Shown here in pieces: positions 9,401 to 16,959 of a DNA stretch of 64,000 bases. Numbering within the stretch: position 1 is the stretch's first letter; every line of letters begins with the position of its first letter. A program made the position numbers and the translations under genes. Source of the stretch: Microthrixaceae bacterium (GTDB lineage Bacteria > Actinomycetota > Acidimicrobiia > Acidimicrobiales > Poriferisodalaceae). The notes under the pieces were generated by a model. The model was not told the DNA's origin. It saw only the letters and a program-made list of their open reading frames with translations, and searched no databases. Location: the NCBI GenBank assembly GCA_011523825.1, contig WTFX01000011.1, positions 1-64,000 on the forward strand. Direction: 5' to 3'.

Positions 9401-10058
9401 CCAGCAGGATCGCCCGCAGCCGGCCAAGGATGTCGCCGACGACTACCTCAGCGCACGACAACAACCGCAACGCCGCGGCCGGGGCGGGACCGCCGTCGGA
9501 ACTGCCACCCACGGTGTGCTGCAAGTCATCGACCTGCGCACCGGCGCCGATCTCGAGCGTCACGTCGCGGCACAGGCCAATGCCGCGAACGTGCCTCGCT
9601 CACAGCATGCTGACATCGAACGCTTCGTGCAGTCTGCGCTCGCCAGCGACGAAGTCGACCGGGCGCTCGGTGGCCGCATCTGGCGTGAGCTGTATGCCGC
9701 TTCGCCTCTGCCGGACTCCGGCGAGCCGGGCACCCTTGTCGAAGGCCTCATCGACTTGCTCTACGAGGACAGCGACACAGGCAGTCTCGTCGTCGTCGAC
9801 TTCAAGACCGATGCGCTCGGCGTGATGCCCGATTCTGACGGTGCCATCCCAGGACAAGCCGATGCCTACCGAAGCCAGGTCGCGACCTACGCGTGGTGCG
9901 TCGAACGCTCGACCGGCCGTCGCGTCGGACGGGTAGTGCTGCTGTACCTGCGCGCCGACGGGACGCCGGCCGCGCCCGACGTTCTCGAGGGCGAGGCGCT
10001 GCGGCAGGCCGTCGATGCTGTGCCCGCGCAGGCGCTCGATGTCCTGGCTTCGCTGTGA
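6444..10058 (+). CDS. addA: AddA/RecB-like UvrD-family helicase-nuclease
   Basis: A 1204-residue superfamily 1A helicase with a C-terminal nuclease. Walker A is EAGAGTGKT (about 44-52), followed by TFTDKAAAELRNRI (motif Ia). Walker B is ILLDESQDTDPIQ, motif III is FFVGDPKQSIYRFRRAD, motif V is LTIHAAKGLEFSIVIL, and motif VI is LLYVGCTRARDHLVV. The C-terminal PD-(D/E)XK block reads VEGLIDLLYED then VVVDFKTDA. With the AddB-like gene it would unwind and trim double-strand breaks to load recombinase. AddA and the mycobacterial AdnAB share this architecture, so the exact subfamily is uncertain. A run of Asp codons (GAC repeats near 8920-8940) lies in a linker between motor motifs. Confidence 0.9.
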   Translation: MNQSPADISTAESSSTARDAGREPADAAERGRVSQETGATMFVEAGAGTGKTRALVERVVALVSGSDPVAVDELAAITFTDKAAAELRNRIRAGLGAQLADTPEGPEAVLLRNALDGLDAAAISTLHGFARRILAEHAIEAGLPPRFEALDQIASEVDFAERWDRFTDELFDDPAARWAIEVLDAAGVDLSQLNEVGAAFNANWDRIRCAAEVPQAGTVLAIDVVARGRALSDRRRECSADDDRALTRFGQLDEFVARVAAARDDVERIMILRDVEDPAVGVPKIGNVGSGTNWFDLASVRAEFVELRELCWQVAAAALGDAIALICDRIARFTLEAAEQRHAAGRLEFHDLLVRARDLLRYSPPARASLHRRYRQILLDESQDTDPIQIEIATLIAGDVGDSGESGGVSGADGERALPGRWSDVGVAPGRLFFVGDPKQSIYRFRRADIGLYLSARDRFGTEIGSLTKLQVNFRSTEPIIDWINAVFADQIDGDESGPGTGLQPAYTPLMSWRPAVRPGPAVVTLGLLPHSTKQQGGDHTAASIREAEAADIAALISEMLDGGWQVEDRHTEQLRPATLADIAILVPTRTGLPQLTQGLSDAQIPYRLEASEFVWRSRTVRDLMMCLRAVADPDDELAVVSALRTPIYGCGDDDLYCYHRAVRSWSCFASDLSRLAGGHAHPVARGLAHLRELYEQHTEVSPATLLDRLVRDRRLLEQAAVGSPQREVWRHVRYVIDQARAWSESQRGGLRGFLRWAETQASDRAKVTEAILPESDDDSVRVLTIHAAKGLEFSIVILAGLGGGNRARSESVQIGFGDSAWERQTDDDDDDAARWSGAAAIRLHSGVETGGFEAWRERERRAEHFERIRLLYVGCTRARDHLVVSLHRPQPSDASRAAGAEHLRTSAQLIADVLPPTSGSLDDLWDYREAPTVGRESDPSTEPAAVLLRDALGDRSAWLERRDRAASASQVRSSISASHIARHRHQQDRPQPAKDVADDYLSARQQPQRRGRGGTAVGTATHGVLQVIDLRTGADLERHVAAQANAANVPRSQHADIERFVQSALASDEVDRALGGRIWRELYAASPLPDSGEPGTLVEGLIDLLYEDSDTGSLVVVDFKTDALGVMPDSDGAIPGQADAYRSQVATYAWCVERSTGRRVGRVVLLYLRADGTPAAPDVLEGEALRQAVDAVPAQALDVLASL

Positions 10059-10059
10059 C

Positions 10060-10088
10060 AGCCGGCCGGCCTGAGGCTGCCCGGCCGC
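10060..10088. terminator. Possible bidirectional hairpin between convergent genes
   Basis: The 30-bp gap between the helicase stop and the amidase stop holds imperfect GC-rich arms (AGCCGGCC and GGCCGCT). It is a plausible shared terminator but is not perfect and has no T-run. Confidence 0.3.
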
Positions 10089-11459
10089 TCAGTTGAGTGC
10101 GCGGGGTGGGGGCTGGTAGCCGCCGCTGAGCTCGCCGATGCGGCGAGCCAGTGCCATGGTGGTGCGGTCGCCGCCATAGGGGCCGACCACCTGGAAGCCG
10201 ACCGGCAGGCCGTAGGAGGTGAGGCCGAGCGGCGGCACGGTTGCGGGCAGGTAGGACATGCCGGTCAGGATCGTCCAGCGGGTCATCTCGATGTAGGGCC
10301 GCTCGATGCCATTTGCCGGGATGCGGCGCTCGGCGAAGGTTCCTTCCTGCATGTGATCGAAGGGCGGGTGGAAGCTCACCGGCATGAGGATCGCGTCGTA
10401 GCGGGTGAAGAAATCCGCCCACTTGCGGCGGCACTCCTCGCGCGTCATGTGGTGTTCCAGCCAGTCACGATGACCGGGTCCCTCGCCGCGGCCGGCCAGC
10501 GTCATGGCGGCTCGCACCAGCCACAGCCCGGTCTCCCATGCAGGCAGCGGATCGATGTCGGGCCGCGCTTCGTGGTCGACGTTCACACCGCTCGCCTCGA
10601 GTGCCGCGACGGCCGTGTTCATGACCTCCAGTACGTCCCCGTCGACCGGGCAGTACGGATCGTCGAGCCACGCAGCGACCCGCAGGCCGTTCACATCACC
10701 CGGTGCCGGCGTCAACTGGGGCAGCCACGGCGCTTCGCGTCGCAGCAGCACGTCGAACAGCAGCTCCAGGTCGTCACAGCTGCGGGTCAGCGGGCCGAAC
10801 ACGTTGATGTCCGGCTCGGTGGTACCGCCGCGCACGTGATCCAGGTAGCCCGTCGTCGGGATCACACCGAAGCTCGGCTTGTGGCCCCAGATGCCGTTGT
10901 ACGAGGCCGGAAAGCGGATCGAGCCGCCGATGTCCGTGCCGATCTCGAAACCGGTGAAGCCCATGGCGGTTGCGGCTGCGGCACCGCCCGAGGAACCGCC
11001 GGGCACCTTGGTCAGGTTCCACGGGTTGCTGGTGGTTCCGAACAGGTCATTGAAGGACTGGTTGTCGGCCGACCAGCGAGGCAGGTTGGTCTTGCCGATC
11101 ACGATCGCGCCGGCGGCGCGGCAGGCAGCCACGACGGCCGCATCGGTGTCGGGAACGTTGTCAGCCAGCTCGCGCGCCCCACCGGTGGAGCGGATGCCCG
11201 CCGTCATCAGGGCGTCCTTCGCAGTGAATGGCACACCGTGCAGCGGCCCGAGCGGCTCGCCGCCCGCCTGCGCTGCATCGGCCGCACCGGCGCGCTCGAT
11301 CGCCGCCTCGAAGTCTCGGGTGATGACCGCGTTGATCTCGCCGTCGAGCCGTTCGATGCGTTCGACGACGTGGGCGGTCAGTTCCCGGCTCGACAGCTCC
11401 CCCGCGGCGATGGCCGCCGCCTGCTCGGTTGCGCTCAGCAGTCCCAGATCATGTGCCAT
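10089..11459 (-). CDS. Amidase (amidase signature family)
   Basis: A 456-residue amidase signature enzyme that hydrolyses an amide to acid and ammonia. The Ser-cisSer-Lys triad is visible: Lys81 in GVPFTAKDAL, cis-Ser156 in VPGGSSGGAAAA, and nucleophile Ser180 in GTDIGGSIRFPA. Length and order match stand-alone amidases. There are no GatB/GatC genes beside it, so it is unlikely to be GatA of the tRNA amidotransferase. It follows the LLM oxidoreductase gene by 16 bp on the same strand, so the two are probably co-transcribed and may act on one substrate. Substrate unknown. Confidence 0.88.
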   Translation of the reverse strand: MAHDLGLLSATEQAAAIAAGELSSRELTAHVVERIERLDGEINAVITRDFEAAIERAGAADAAQAGGEPLGPLHGVPFTAKDALMTAGIRSTGGARELADNVPDTDAAVVAACRAAGAIVIGKTNLPRWSADNQSFNDLFGTTSNPWNLTKVPGGSSGGAAAATAMGFTGFEIGTDIGGSIRFPASYNGIWGHKPSFGVIPTTGYLDHVRGGTTEPDINVFGPLTRSCDDLELLFDVLLRREAPWLPQLTPAPGDVNGLRVAAWLDDPYCPVDGDVLEVMNTAVAALEASGVNVDHEARPDIDPLPAWETGLWLVRAAMTLAGRGEGPGHRDWLEHHMTREECRRKWADFFTRYDAILMPVSFHPPFDHMQEGTFAERRIPANGIERPYIEMTRWTILTGMSYLPATVPPLGLTSYGLPVGFQVVGPYGGDRTTMALARRIGELSGGYQPPPRALN

Positions 11460-11475
11460 GTGCTCATTCCAGCAG

Positions 11476-12549
11476 TCACGAGGTCGGGCCGCTCACCGTG
11501 ATCTGCCGGTAGGCATCAATGACCGACGCCAGCTCGGCCGGTGTCGCACCGTGCATGAGCACGGCGTCGCAGCCGAGGTCGATCTGGCGTCTCACCGCTG
11601 CAGCGCATTCGGCGGGCGTGCCTGCAGCCATCGGAGCCAGCCATTCATCCGGCAAGAGCGTGCCGATGTGCTCCAGCTCCGAAACTGTTGCCGTACCGTC
11701 GATCGGCGCCAGGAACTTGGCCACAACCTCATCAGCGCGGAACCGCGCCAGCACATCTGGGTCCCAGCGATTCACACCGACAAGCACGTCGCCGTAGTAC
11801 TGCAGGTAGGTAGCCAGGCGTCCCACCGTCTTGCGCAGTGCCAACTCAGCCGGCACCTCGTCACTCACCACGACAAAGCAGGACCACACGGCCGCATCGC
11901 CCGGATCGCGTCCGGCCTGCTCGGCCGCCGTCTTGACCGCATCCACCGAGCGCACCACGGTCTCGTCGGAATAGAACGGATGCAGGATGACGTCGTCGAA
12001 GCAGCGTCCGCCTAAGGCCAGCGTCTTCGGCCCCATCGCCCCGAGGGCCAACGGCAGGTACTCGTCGAGCGCCTGGTCGAGCAGCAGTATCGGCACACGG
12101 CCGGTCGGACCGTCGTAGTCACCGATGATCTCACCGCGGAACAAGCGGCGCATCATTAGGGCGAAATCCTCCAGCTCCGCCGTGGTGACGGGCTTGAGAC
12201 CCATGATCCCTTGCGCCACGGCGACGCCTCGCCCGAAGCCCATGGTGAATCGTCCGCCAGCCAGGCTCTGCACCGTGAGCGCGAGGCCCGCTGTGAGCGT
12301 CGGGTGGCGGGTGTTGATGTTCGTGACTCCCAACGTGATGCCGATGGAGCTCGTGACTGCGGCTGCGGCGCCGCAAATGGCGCCGGCTTCCTTGCGGTTC
12401 GGCCGTTCCCCGAGAAACGCTCGGCCGAGTCCCATGGCTTCGGCTGCTTGAACCTCGGTGAGGGCATCTGAGGAGTCGTCGGCATCGCCAGGCAGCATGT
12501 AGAAGCCCAGCTCGGGACACTCTTGCGATGCCACTGCTCTGTCTGACAT
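11476..12549 (-). CDS. LLM class F420/flavin-dependent oxidoreductase
   Basis: A 357-residue luciferase-like oxidoreductase. Family blocks are LGFYMLPGDADDS, AEAMGLGRAFLGERPNRKE, then ITLGVTNINTRHPT and GGRFTMGFGRG. It resembles the subgroup often named TIGR03857, but this is from memory. It is the first gene of a two-gene minus-strand unit with the amidase. The ATG at 12549 is preceded by TAGTGT 7 nt upstream and no ribosome site, consistent with a leaderless transcript. Cofactor (F420 or FMN) and substrate are inferred from family only. Confidence 0.82.
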   Translation of the reverse strand: MSDRAVASQECPELGFYMLPGDADDSSDALTEVQAAEAMGLGRAFLGERPNRKEAGAICGAAAAVTSSIGITLGVTNINTRHPTLTAGLALTVQSLAGGRFTMGFGRGVAVAQGIMGLKPVTTAELEDFALMMRRLFRGEIIGDYDGPTGRVPILLLDQALDEYLPLALGAMGPKTLALGGRCFDDVILHPFYSDETVVRSVDAVKTAAEQAGRDPGDAAVWSCFVVVSDEVPAELALRKTVGRLATYLQYYGDVLVGVNRWDPDVLARFRADEVVAKFLAPIDGTATVSELEHIGTLLPDEWLAPMAAGTPAECAAAVRRQIDLGCDAVLMHGATPAELASVIDAYRQITVSGPTS

Positions 12550-12556
12550 CCGCGAG

Positions 12557-12562
12557 ACACTA
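12557..12562 (-). promoter_or_regulatory. TAGTGT -10 box, leaderless start
   Basis: On the minus strand TAGTGT ends 7 nt before the ATG at 12549. It would drive the LLM oxidoreductase-amidase pair. Confidence 0.5.
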
Positions 12563-12641
12563 GGACACTGGCTGCGCGTGAAATCGATTCGTCGGCGGCA
12601 TGCGGCGCGCAGCAGCCGCGCGGTCGACCGACCGCTCGCCG

Positions 12642-14078
12642 CTACTCGGTGCGCTCGACGATGAACAGCGTCTGTTCCGGCTTGCCGACGACGACCGCGA
12701 GATGCTCGCCCGCTCTGCCGACCTCCCCGTTCACTTGGTCCAGCTCCTCATCGGCGATCGGGCAGACCTCCCACGTCTGTCCGCCCCGCCGCAGCATCGC
12801 CATGCCATGGCTGACGTGCACCGTCGTGGCGACGTCCATGATGGTGGTCTCGTGCAGGGCCACGGTTGCCGCACCCCCGTCAGGCGATCGACTCGGTGTC
12901 AGCCTCTGTGCGGGCACCGTGTACGTCGGCGGACTCATCGTCGTCCATTCCAAGCCGGCACTGGATGCTGCGGCGGCATGTGCATCCGAACGAGCCACCT
13001 CCGGCCAGCGTGCCGTCAAGCCTCCATCCAGCGGTGCATATGGCCAGCTGTCACGGCGGATCTCGCCGAGCTGTTCGAGATCGGCGACGAGCTTCGTTGC
13101 CGCATCGGTCAGCGTCTCGGACGCCGAAGCGTCGGCACACTCGTCGTCCAGCCACAGGCGCTCGACCCGCTCGAGTTCGATGGCTGTGTCGGTGACACGA
13201 ACCCGGGCTTCGAGCAGCTCCCACCCCACCGTCGGCGGAGTGTCGTCATCGACGCGGACGTAGCTCCACTGCTCGCCTGTGCGGACTGCCACCACCTGCT
13301 CACGGCCGCACTCGAGCGGTCGAACCACACCGAACACGGCAATTCGCCCCGGTCCGGACAGATCGACTGTCACGACCTCCATGTCGCCGGGCAGGCCCAC
13401 CGTCTGCCAGTCAGCGCCGTCGTAGGCGTACCAGTTGCCGGCTGCGCGGGCAACGGCGTGGGCGCCGCTGAACGAGTAGCGCATGTCTGCACCCTCGGCG
13501 TCCGACGGCGGTTGCACGATCGACACGGTCGTGGCGAACACGACGGCTTCCGGATCGCTGCTGGCAGGCGGCTTGCTGTCCCAGTTATCCGACTCGCCGG
13601 CGATTACCGGTTCGAGCGTCTCGCCGACGGACGGCGTGGCGGGACCGGCCGCTGCCTCCTCCGATTGCTCTGGCACGACTTGGGAGGATTCGTCATCGCT
13701 CGCCGCTGCCGTGGTCAGGATTTCGGCGGCTGCCTCGTCGGCCATTTCCTCGTCCGCCATTGCTTCCTCGGCCGATTCCTCCTGAGCGACGCTGACTGCG
13801 ACAGCAGCAGTCGTCGCGGACACTGGAACCGCCTCCTGCTGTTGTTCTGCGGCCACCACGGAGTCGCTGAGTTCATCAAGCCCGCCGTCTCGCAAAGACA
13901 CCACGCCCACCACCGCGACTGCCACGAGTGCGAAGGCGCCCACGCCACCGCGCGCCGCGCTGCGCCGACGCTGCAGTTGGGCTGCGCGCGCCTGGACACC
14001 GGCGAGTGAGCCCGAGCTCACCGGCATCTCCGACGCTGCGCTGCGCAGCCGCCCGCGGAGGAGGTCCTCGTCAGTCAC
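12642..14078 (-). CDS. Membrane protein paired with ECF sigma factor, putative anti-sigma or sensor
   Basis: A 478-residue protein with a short cytoplasmic N-terminus (MTDEDLLRGRLRSAASEMP), one membrane helix (about residues 47-62, VGAFALVAVAVVGVVS) and a long exported C-terminal part. After the helix comes a low-complexity acidic stretch rich in Ala, Met and Glu (AEEAMADEEMADEAAAE). The exported part is not a family I recognise. Its GTG start overlaps the stop of the sigma gene by four bases (GTGA at 14075-14078), so the two are translationally coupled, the usual arrangement for an ECF sigma factor and its anti-sigma factor. I see no zinc-finger HxxxCxxC motif, so the role is inferred from position. 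Confidence 0.6.
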   Translation of the reverse strand: MTDEDLLRGRLRSAASEMPVSSGSLAGVQARAAQLQRRRSAARGGVGAFALVAVAVVGVVSLRDGGLDELSDSVVAAEQQQEAVPVSATTAAVAVSVAQEESAEEAMADEEMADEAAAEILTTAAASDDESSQVVPEQSEEAAAGPATPSVGETLEPVIAGESDNWDSKPPASSDPEAVVFATTVSIVQPPSDAEGADMRYSFSGAHAVARAAGNWYAYDGADWQTVGLPGDMEVVTVDLSGPGRIAVFGVVRPLECGREQVVAVRTGEQWSYVRVDDDTPPTVGWELLEARVRVTDTAIELERVERLWLDDECADASASETLTDAATKLVADLEQLGEIRRDSWPYAPLDGGLTARWPEVARSDAHAAAASSAGLEWTTMSPPTYTVPAQRLTPSRSPDGGAATVALHETTIMDVATTVHVSHGMAMLRRGGQTWEVCPIADEELDQVNGEVGRAGEHLAVVVGKPEQTLFIVERTE

Positions 14079-14749
14079 GACCTGTCCTCTTCGCCAGCTG
14101 CCGTTTCCAGCACGTCGCGCAGCTGTTCCAGCCCGCGGCTGAGACGGCTCTTGACGGTGCCTGTCGCGATGCCAAGCGCATCGGCAGTCTCGGCCACCGA
14201 CCAGTCCAGGTAGAAGCGGGCCACGATCACCGCGCGGTGAGCATCGTTGAGCGTGGCCATCGCCCGCTCGAGGTCCACGTCTCGTGCCCGGTCCTCAGTG
14301 GCGTGCGGCTGGGCCAGCAGGGGTCGCCGTTCGCGTTCCCGCCGGACCCGTCGCAGCCACGACCGTGCCCAATTCAACCCGACGCGAAACACCCAGCCCT
14401 GCGGATTCGCGTAGGCACTGACCTGTCTCCAGCGTTGGCACGCGCGCGCAAATGCCTCATCGGCCGCTTCGGCGCCGAGCGCACTGTCACGCAGCGCCAG
14501 CCCGAGCGCACGCGCCAATTCGTCGCGGTGGGTCGCATAGAAGTCCTCGAACCGGACTGCTACCGCGTCGATGGGGGCGGCCCCGGTTGCGGGCGCGCCC
14601 TCAGCCGCGCTCACCGTCGGTCCTGAGCGGACGATGCCCGAGCCAATCGTGCCCGATCCCGCCAGTGGGGCAGCCATCAGCGAGGCATCGAAACGCGGTT
14701 CCAAGCTCATCACTGCCGGAATCGTCAATGCAATGGGCGCGCCAGCCAT
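14075..14749 (-). CDS. ECF-type RNA polymerase sigma factor
   Basis: A 224-residue ECF sigma-70 factor. Region 2 covers about residues 65-135 (FYATHRDELARALGLAL, then EAFARACQRWRQV and NPQGWVFRVGLNWARSWLRR). Region 4 is near 165-215 (LNDAHRAVIVARFYLDWSVAETAD, then TGTVKSRLSRGLEQLR). The first ~60 residues are Ala/Gly/Pro-rich and unconserved, so the true start may be internal (Met14 is a candidate). It is followed directly by its putative membrane regulator. Upstream at 14780-14808 is an ECF-type promoter, suggesting autoregulation. Confidence 0.88.
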   Translation of the reverse strand: MAGAPIALTIPAVMSLEPRFDASLMAAPLAGSGTIGSGIVRSGPTVSAAEGAPATGAAPIDAVAVRFEDFYATHRDELARALGLALRDSALGAEAADEAFARACQRWRQVSAYANPQGWVFRVGLNWARSWLRRVRRERERRPLLAQPHATEDRARDVDLERAMATLNDAHRAVIVARFYLDWSVAETADALGIATGTVKSRLSRGLEQLRDVLETAAGEEDRS

Positions 14750-14779
14750 GCCTAGTCCCCACGAAGACTGCCTGCCCCT

Positions 14780-14808
14780 TCAGACTCCTGCCGGACTGTT
14801 TCGGTTCC
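14780..14808 (-). promoter_or_regulatory. ECF-type promoter (GGAACC, 17 nt, GTCTGA)
   Basis: On the minus strand GGAACC (14808-14803) and GTCTGA (14785-14780) are 17 nt apart. This matches the GGAAC...GTC promoter style of ECF sigma factors. It sits about 30 nt before the sigma gene start, which points to autoregulation. Confidence 0.5.
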
Positions 14809-14842
14809 ATGAAGATCGTTGCATGAACGTCATGGTCAACGG

Positions 14843-16054
14843 TCACGGTCGCCCGTGCGCGCGCCCCTCGGCCGCGAACTCGTCCTCGATGAGCACGCCC
14901 GCGCCGCGCAACGCGTCAATCTCCGCGCGGCCGGCGCCCAGCCACTCCGCCAGCACCTCGCCGTTGTGCTCGCCGAGGTACGGCGCCAGTGAATCCGATG
15001 TCACCCCCGAGATCGCCCCCGAATCCGCAGTAGCACCAGCAAATCTGTACGGCGTCTGCGTGACGCGCCGCGTGCCGCCGTCGCGAGCGTCGATCTCTAC
15101 CGAGGAACCCCGGTGTGCTGCAGTTGGCGATTCGTGCGCCTCCGCCGTCGTGCGGATGTCACCCCATGCCAGGTTCGCTTCGTCGAGGGCCGACAGCATC
15201 TCCGCACGGGTCCCGAACGAGCTCAGGAATGCGTTGATCGCATCGGTGCGGTACGCCCGCTTGGTCGGGATGTCGGCATCGGGAGGCGACGGGTCAGCGA
15301 GCCCGTGGGTCTCGCTCAGCTGCCGCCAGATCCATCGGAAATCGCCTGCAGTCAAGACTGGTCCATCGACGCCCTCCCACACGAGCCCGCCCTGGGACGT
15401 GTAGTTCCCGCCGTCGAGTCCAGCCTGGCTCCCCTCGTCAGTCGCGAGGAAAGACTCGAGCATCGCGATGTCGATGTGCTGACCGTGCCCGGTCGTTTCC
15501 GCGACGCGCAGTGCCGCGAGGACGCCGATCGATCCGTGCAGTGCTGCGTTGGTATCGGCGACGGCCAGGTACGGCTCTTGGAGCGGTTGCTGATGCATCT
15601 TGGCGGCGCGAGCCATCCAGCCCGATTCGCCGTGCAGCACTGCCGCATAGGCCGCTCGCTGCGCGTCGGGACCCTCCTGCCCGAAACCGCTGATCGACAG
15701 CATCACCAGCGCCGGGTTCACCTGGCACAGCTCGGCAAACGACAGGCCGTGGCGCGCCATGACGCCCGGTCGGAAGTTCTCGACGAGCACATGGGCCTGC
15801 GCCACGAGCCGCTTCACCGTCTCAGCTCCGCCCTCGGCCCGCAGGTCGATGCAGACGTTTCGCTTTCCCACGTTCTGCTGGGTGTAGAAGCCGGCGAGCC
15901 CCGCCCGATTGACGCCCCACAGGCGCGAGATGTCGCCTTCGGGCGGTTCCACCTTCACGACGTCTGCTCCGAGGTCGCTGAGAATCCGTCCGGCGAACGG
16001 CCCAGCCAGCACGCGGCTCATGTCGACCACGCGGATGCCTGCCAGCGGTCTCAT
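14843..16054 (-). CDS. CaiB/BaiF family CoA transferase
   Basis: A 403-residue class III CoA transferase that moves CoA from one acyl-CoA to another acid. It opens with MRPLAGIRVVDMSRVLAGPFAGRIL, the family signature, followed by DLGADVVKVEPPEGD and VENFRPGVMARHGL. The catalytic Asp is Asp167 in LAVADTNAALHG. It is the last gene of a five-gene minus-strand set (MFS, P450, LLM oxidoreductase, TauD-like, CaiB-like) with gaps of 5-31 bp, so it likely activates or recycles the acid produced by those enzymes. Confidence 0.9.
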   Translation of the reverse strand: MRPLAGIRVVDMSRVLAGPFAGRILSDLGADVVKVEPPEGDISRLWGVNRAGLAGFYTQQNVGKRNVCIDLRAEGGAETVKRLVAQAHVLVENFRPGVMARHGLSFAELCQVNPALVMLSISGFGQEGPDAQRAAYAAVLHGESGWMARAAKMHQQPLQEPYLAVADTNAALHGSIGVLAALRVAETTGHGQHIDIAMLESFLATDEGSQAGLDGGNYTSQGGLVWEGVDGPVLTAGDFRWIWRQLSETHGLADPSPPDADIPTKRAYRTDAINAFLSSFGTRAEMLSALDEANLAWGDIRTTAEAHESPTAAHRGSSVEIDARDGGTRRVTQTPYRFAGATADSGAISGVTSDSLAPYLGEHNGEVLAEWLGAGRAEIDALRGAGVLIEDEFAAEGRAHGRP

Positions 16055-16085
16055 CGACAGGTGCTCCCCTCGCAGGTGAGGCGAC

Positions 16086-16943
16086 TCAACGCGGCCGGTC
16101 GCCGGCGATCGTCACCCGGAGCATGTGCCGGCGCTGTCCGTGATAGTCGTTCAGCGCGTAGTGCTGGACGCTGCGGTTGTCCCACATGGTGAGCGTGCCC
16201 GGTTCCCACCGCACCCGGCACGTGAACTGCTCGCCGACCGCATGGCTCCACAGCATCTCGAGCAGCGCCTTCGACTCGTGCCGACGCATGCCCGAGATGG
16301 CCTCGGTGAACGCCCGATTCACATACAGCGCTTTCGCGCCGGTCTCGGGATGGGTCCGCACGACCGGATGCGTCAGCTGTGCGTGCGCCTCGTCGGACAC
16401 GTTGACGGTCATCGAGCTGCGCTGGCCGGCGTACCGGTCCGAATCGCCTCGCCGCCCGTACTGACGGGCGGCGGAGTGCACAGCGCTGAGGCTCTCGGCG
16501 AAGCGCTTCATCGTGTCGGACAGCCCGGTGTAGGCCGCCTGCTGGTTCGCGAACAGCGTGTCGCCGCCGAAGCTCGGCACCTCCACCGCATACAGCGCGG
16601 TCGCCATGGGAGGGCATTCCAGAAACGACATCTCCGAGTGCCACCCGCCGCCGAAATTGACCGTCTCATGGGGCTCTTTGATGACCGGCACCACCTCAGG
16701 CTCTTCGGATGTGCCGCCGAGGTAGGGGTGACGCTCCAGCTCGCCGAACCGGCGGCCGAAACGCGCGAGCGCTGCCGCCTCCATCTGCTGGTCGCGGATC
16801 ACCACGACATGGTGGGTGCACAGTGCTTCCCGGATCGCTGCGTACCCGATGCCGTCGAGCGTGGTGACATCGAGCGGTCCGCCGTCGGGCGCCCACAGCT
16901 CGGCACCGAGTGCACCGGCGAGGGGCTTGGCCGTGATGGTCAT
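16086..16943 (-). CDS. TauD/TfdA family Fe(II)/2-oxoglutarate dioxygenase
   Basis: A 285-residue non-haem iron dioxygenase that hydroxylates a substrate with 2-oxoglutarate and oxygen. The facial triad reads His102-x-Glu104 (GGGWHSEMSF) and His261 (WDNRSVQHYALNDY). Most TauD-like enzymes have HxD, so Glu here is a variation but still an iron ligand. An Arg near 272-276 (RRHMLRV) should bind 2-oxoglutarate. Members of the family act on taurine, phenoxyacetates, alkyl sulfates and similar acids; the substrate here is unknown. It lies 16 bp after an LLM oxidoreductase gene in the same operon. Confidence 0.87.
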   Translation of the reverse strand: MTITAKPLAGALGAELWAPDGGPLDVTTLDGIGYAAIREALCTHHVVVIRDQQMEAAALARFGRRFGELERHPYLGGTSEEPEVVPVIKEPHETVNFGGGWHSEMSFLECPPMATALYAVEVPSFGGDTLFANQQAAYTGLSDTMKRFAESLSAVHSAARQYGRRGDSDRYAGQRSSMTVNVSDEAHAQLTHPVVRTHPETGAKALYVNRAFTEAISGMRRHESKALLEMLWSHAVGEQFTCRVRWEPGTLTMWDNRSVQHYALNDYHGQRRHMLRVTIAGDRPR

Positions 16944-16959
16944 GACGATCCTGTCGCGT

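Noticed and set aside
10089..11459. GatA of the Glu-tRNA(Gln) amidotransferase
   Set aside because: There is no GatB or GatC beside it, and the partner is an LLM oxidoreductase, so a catabolic amidase is more likely.
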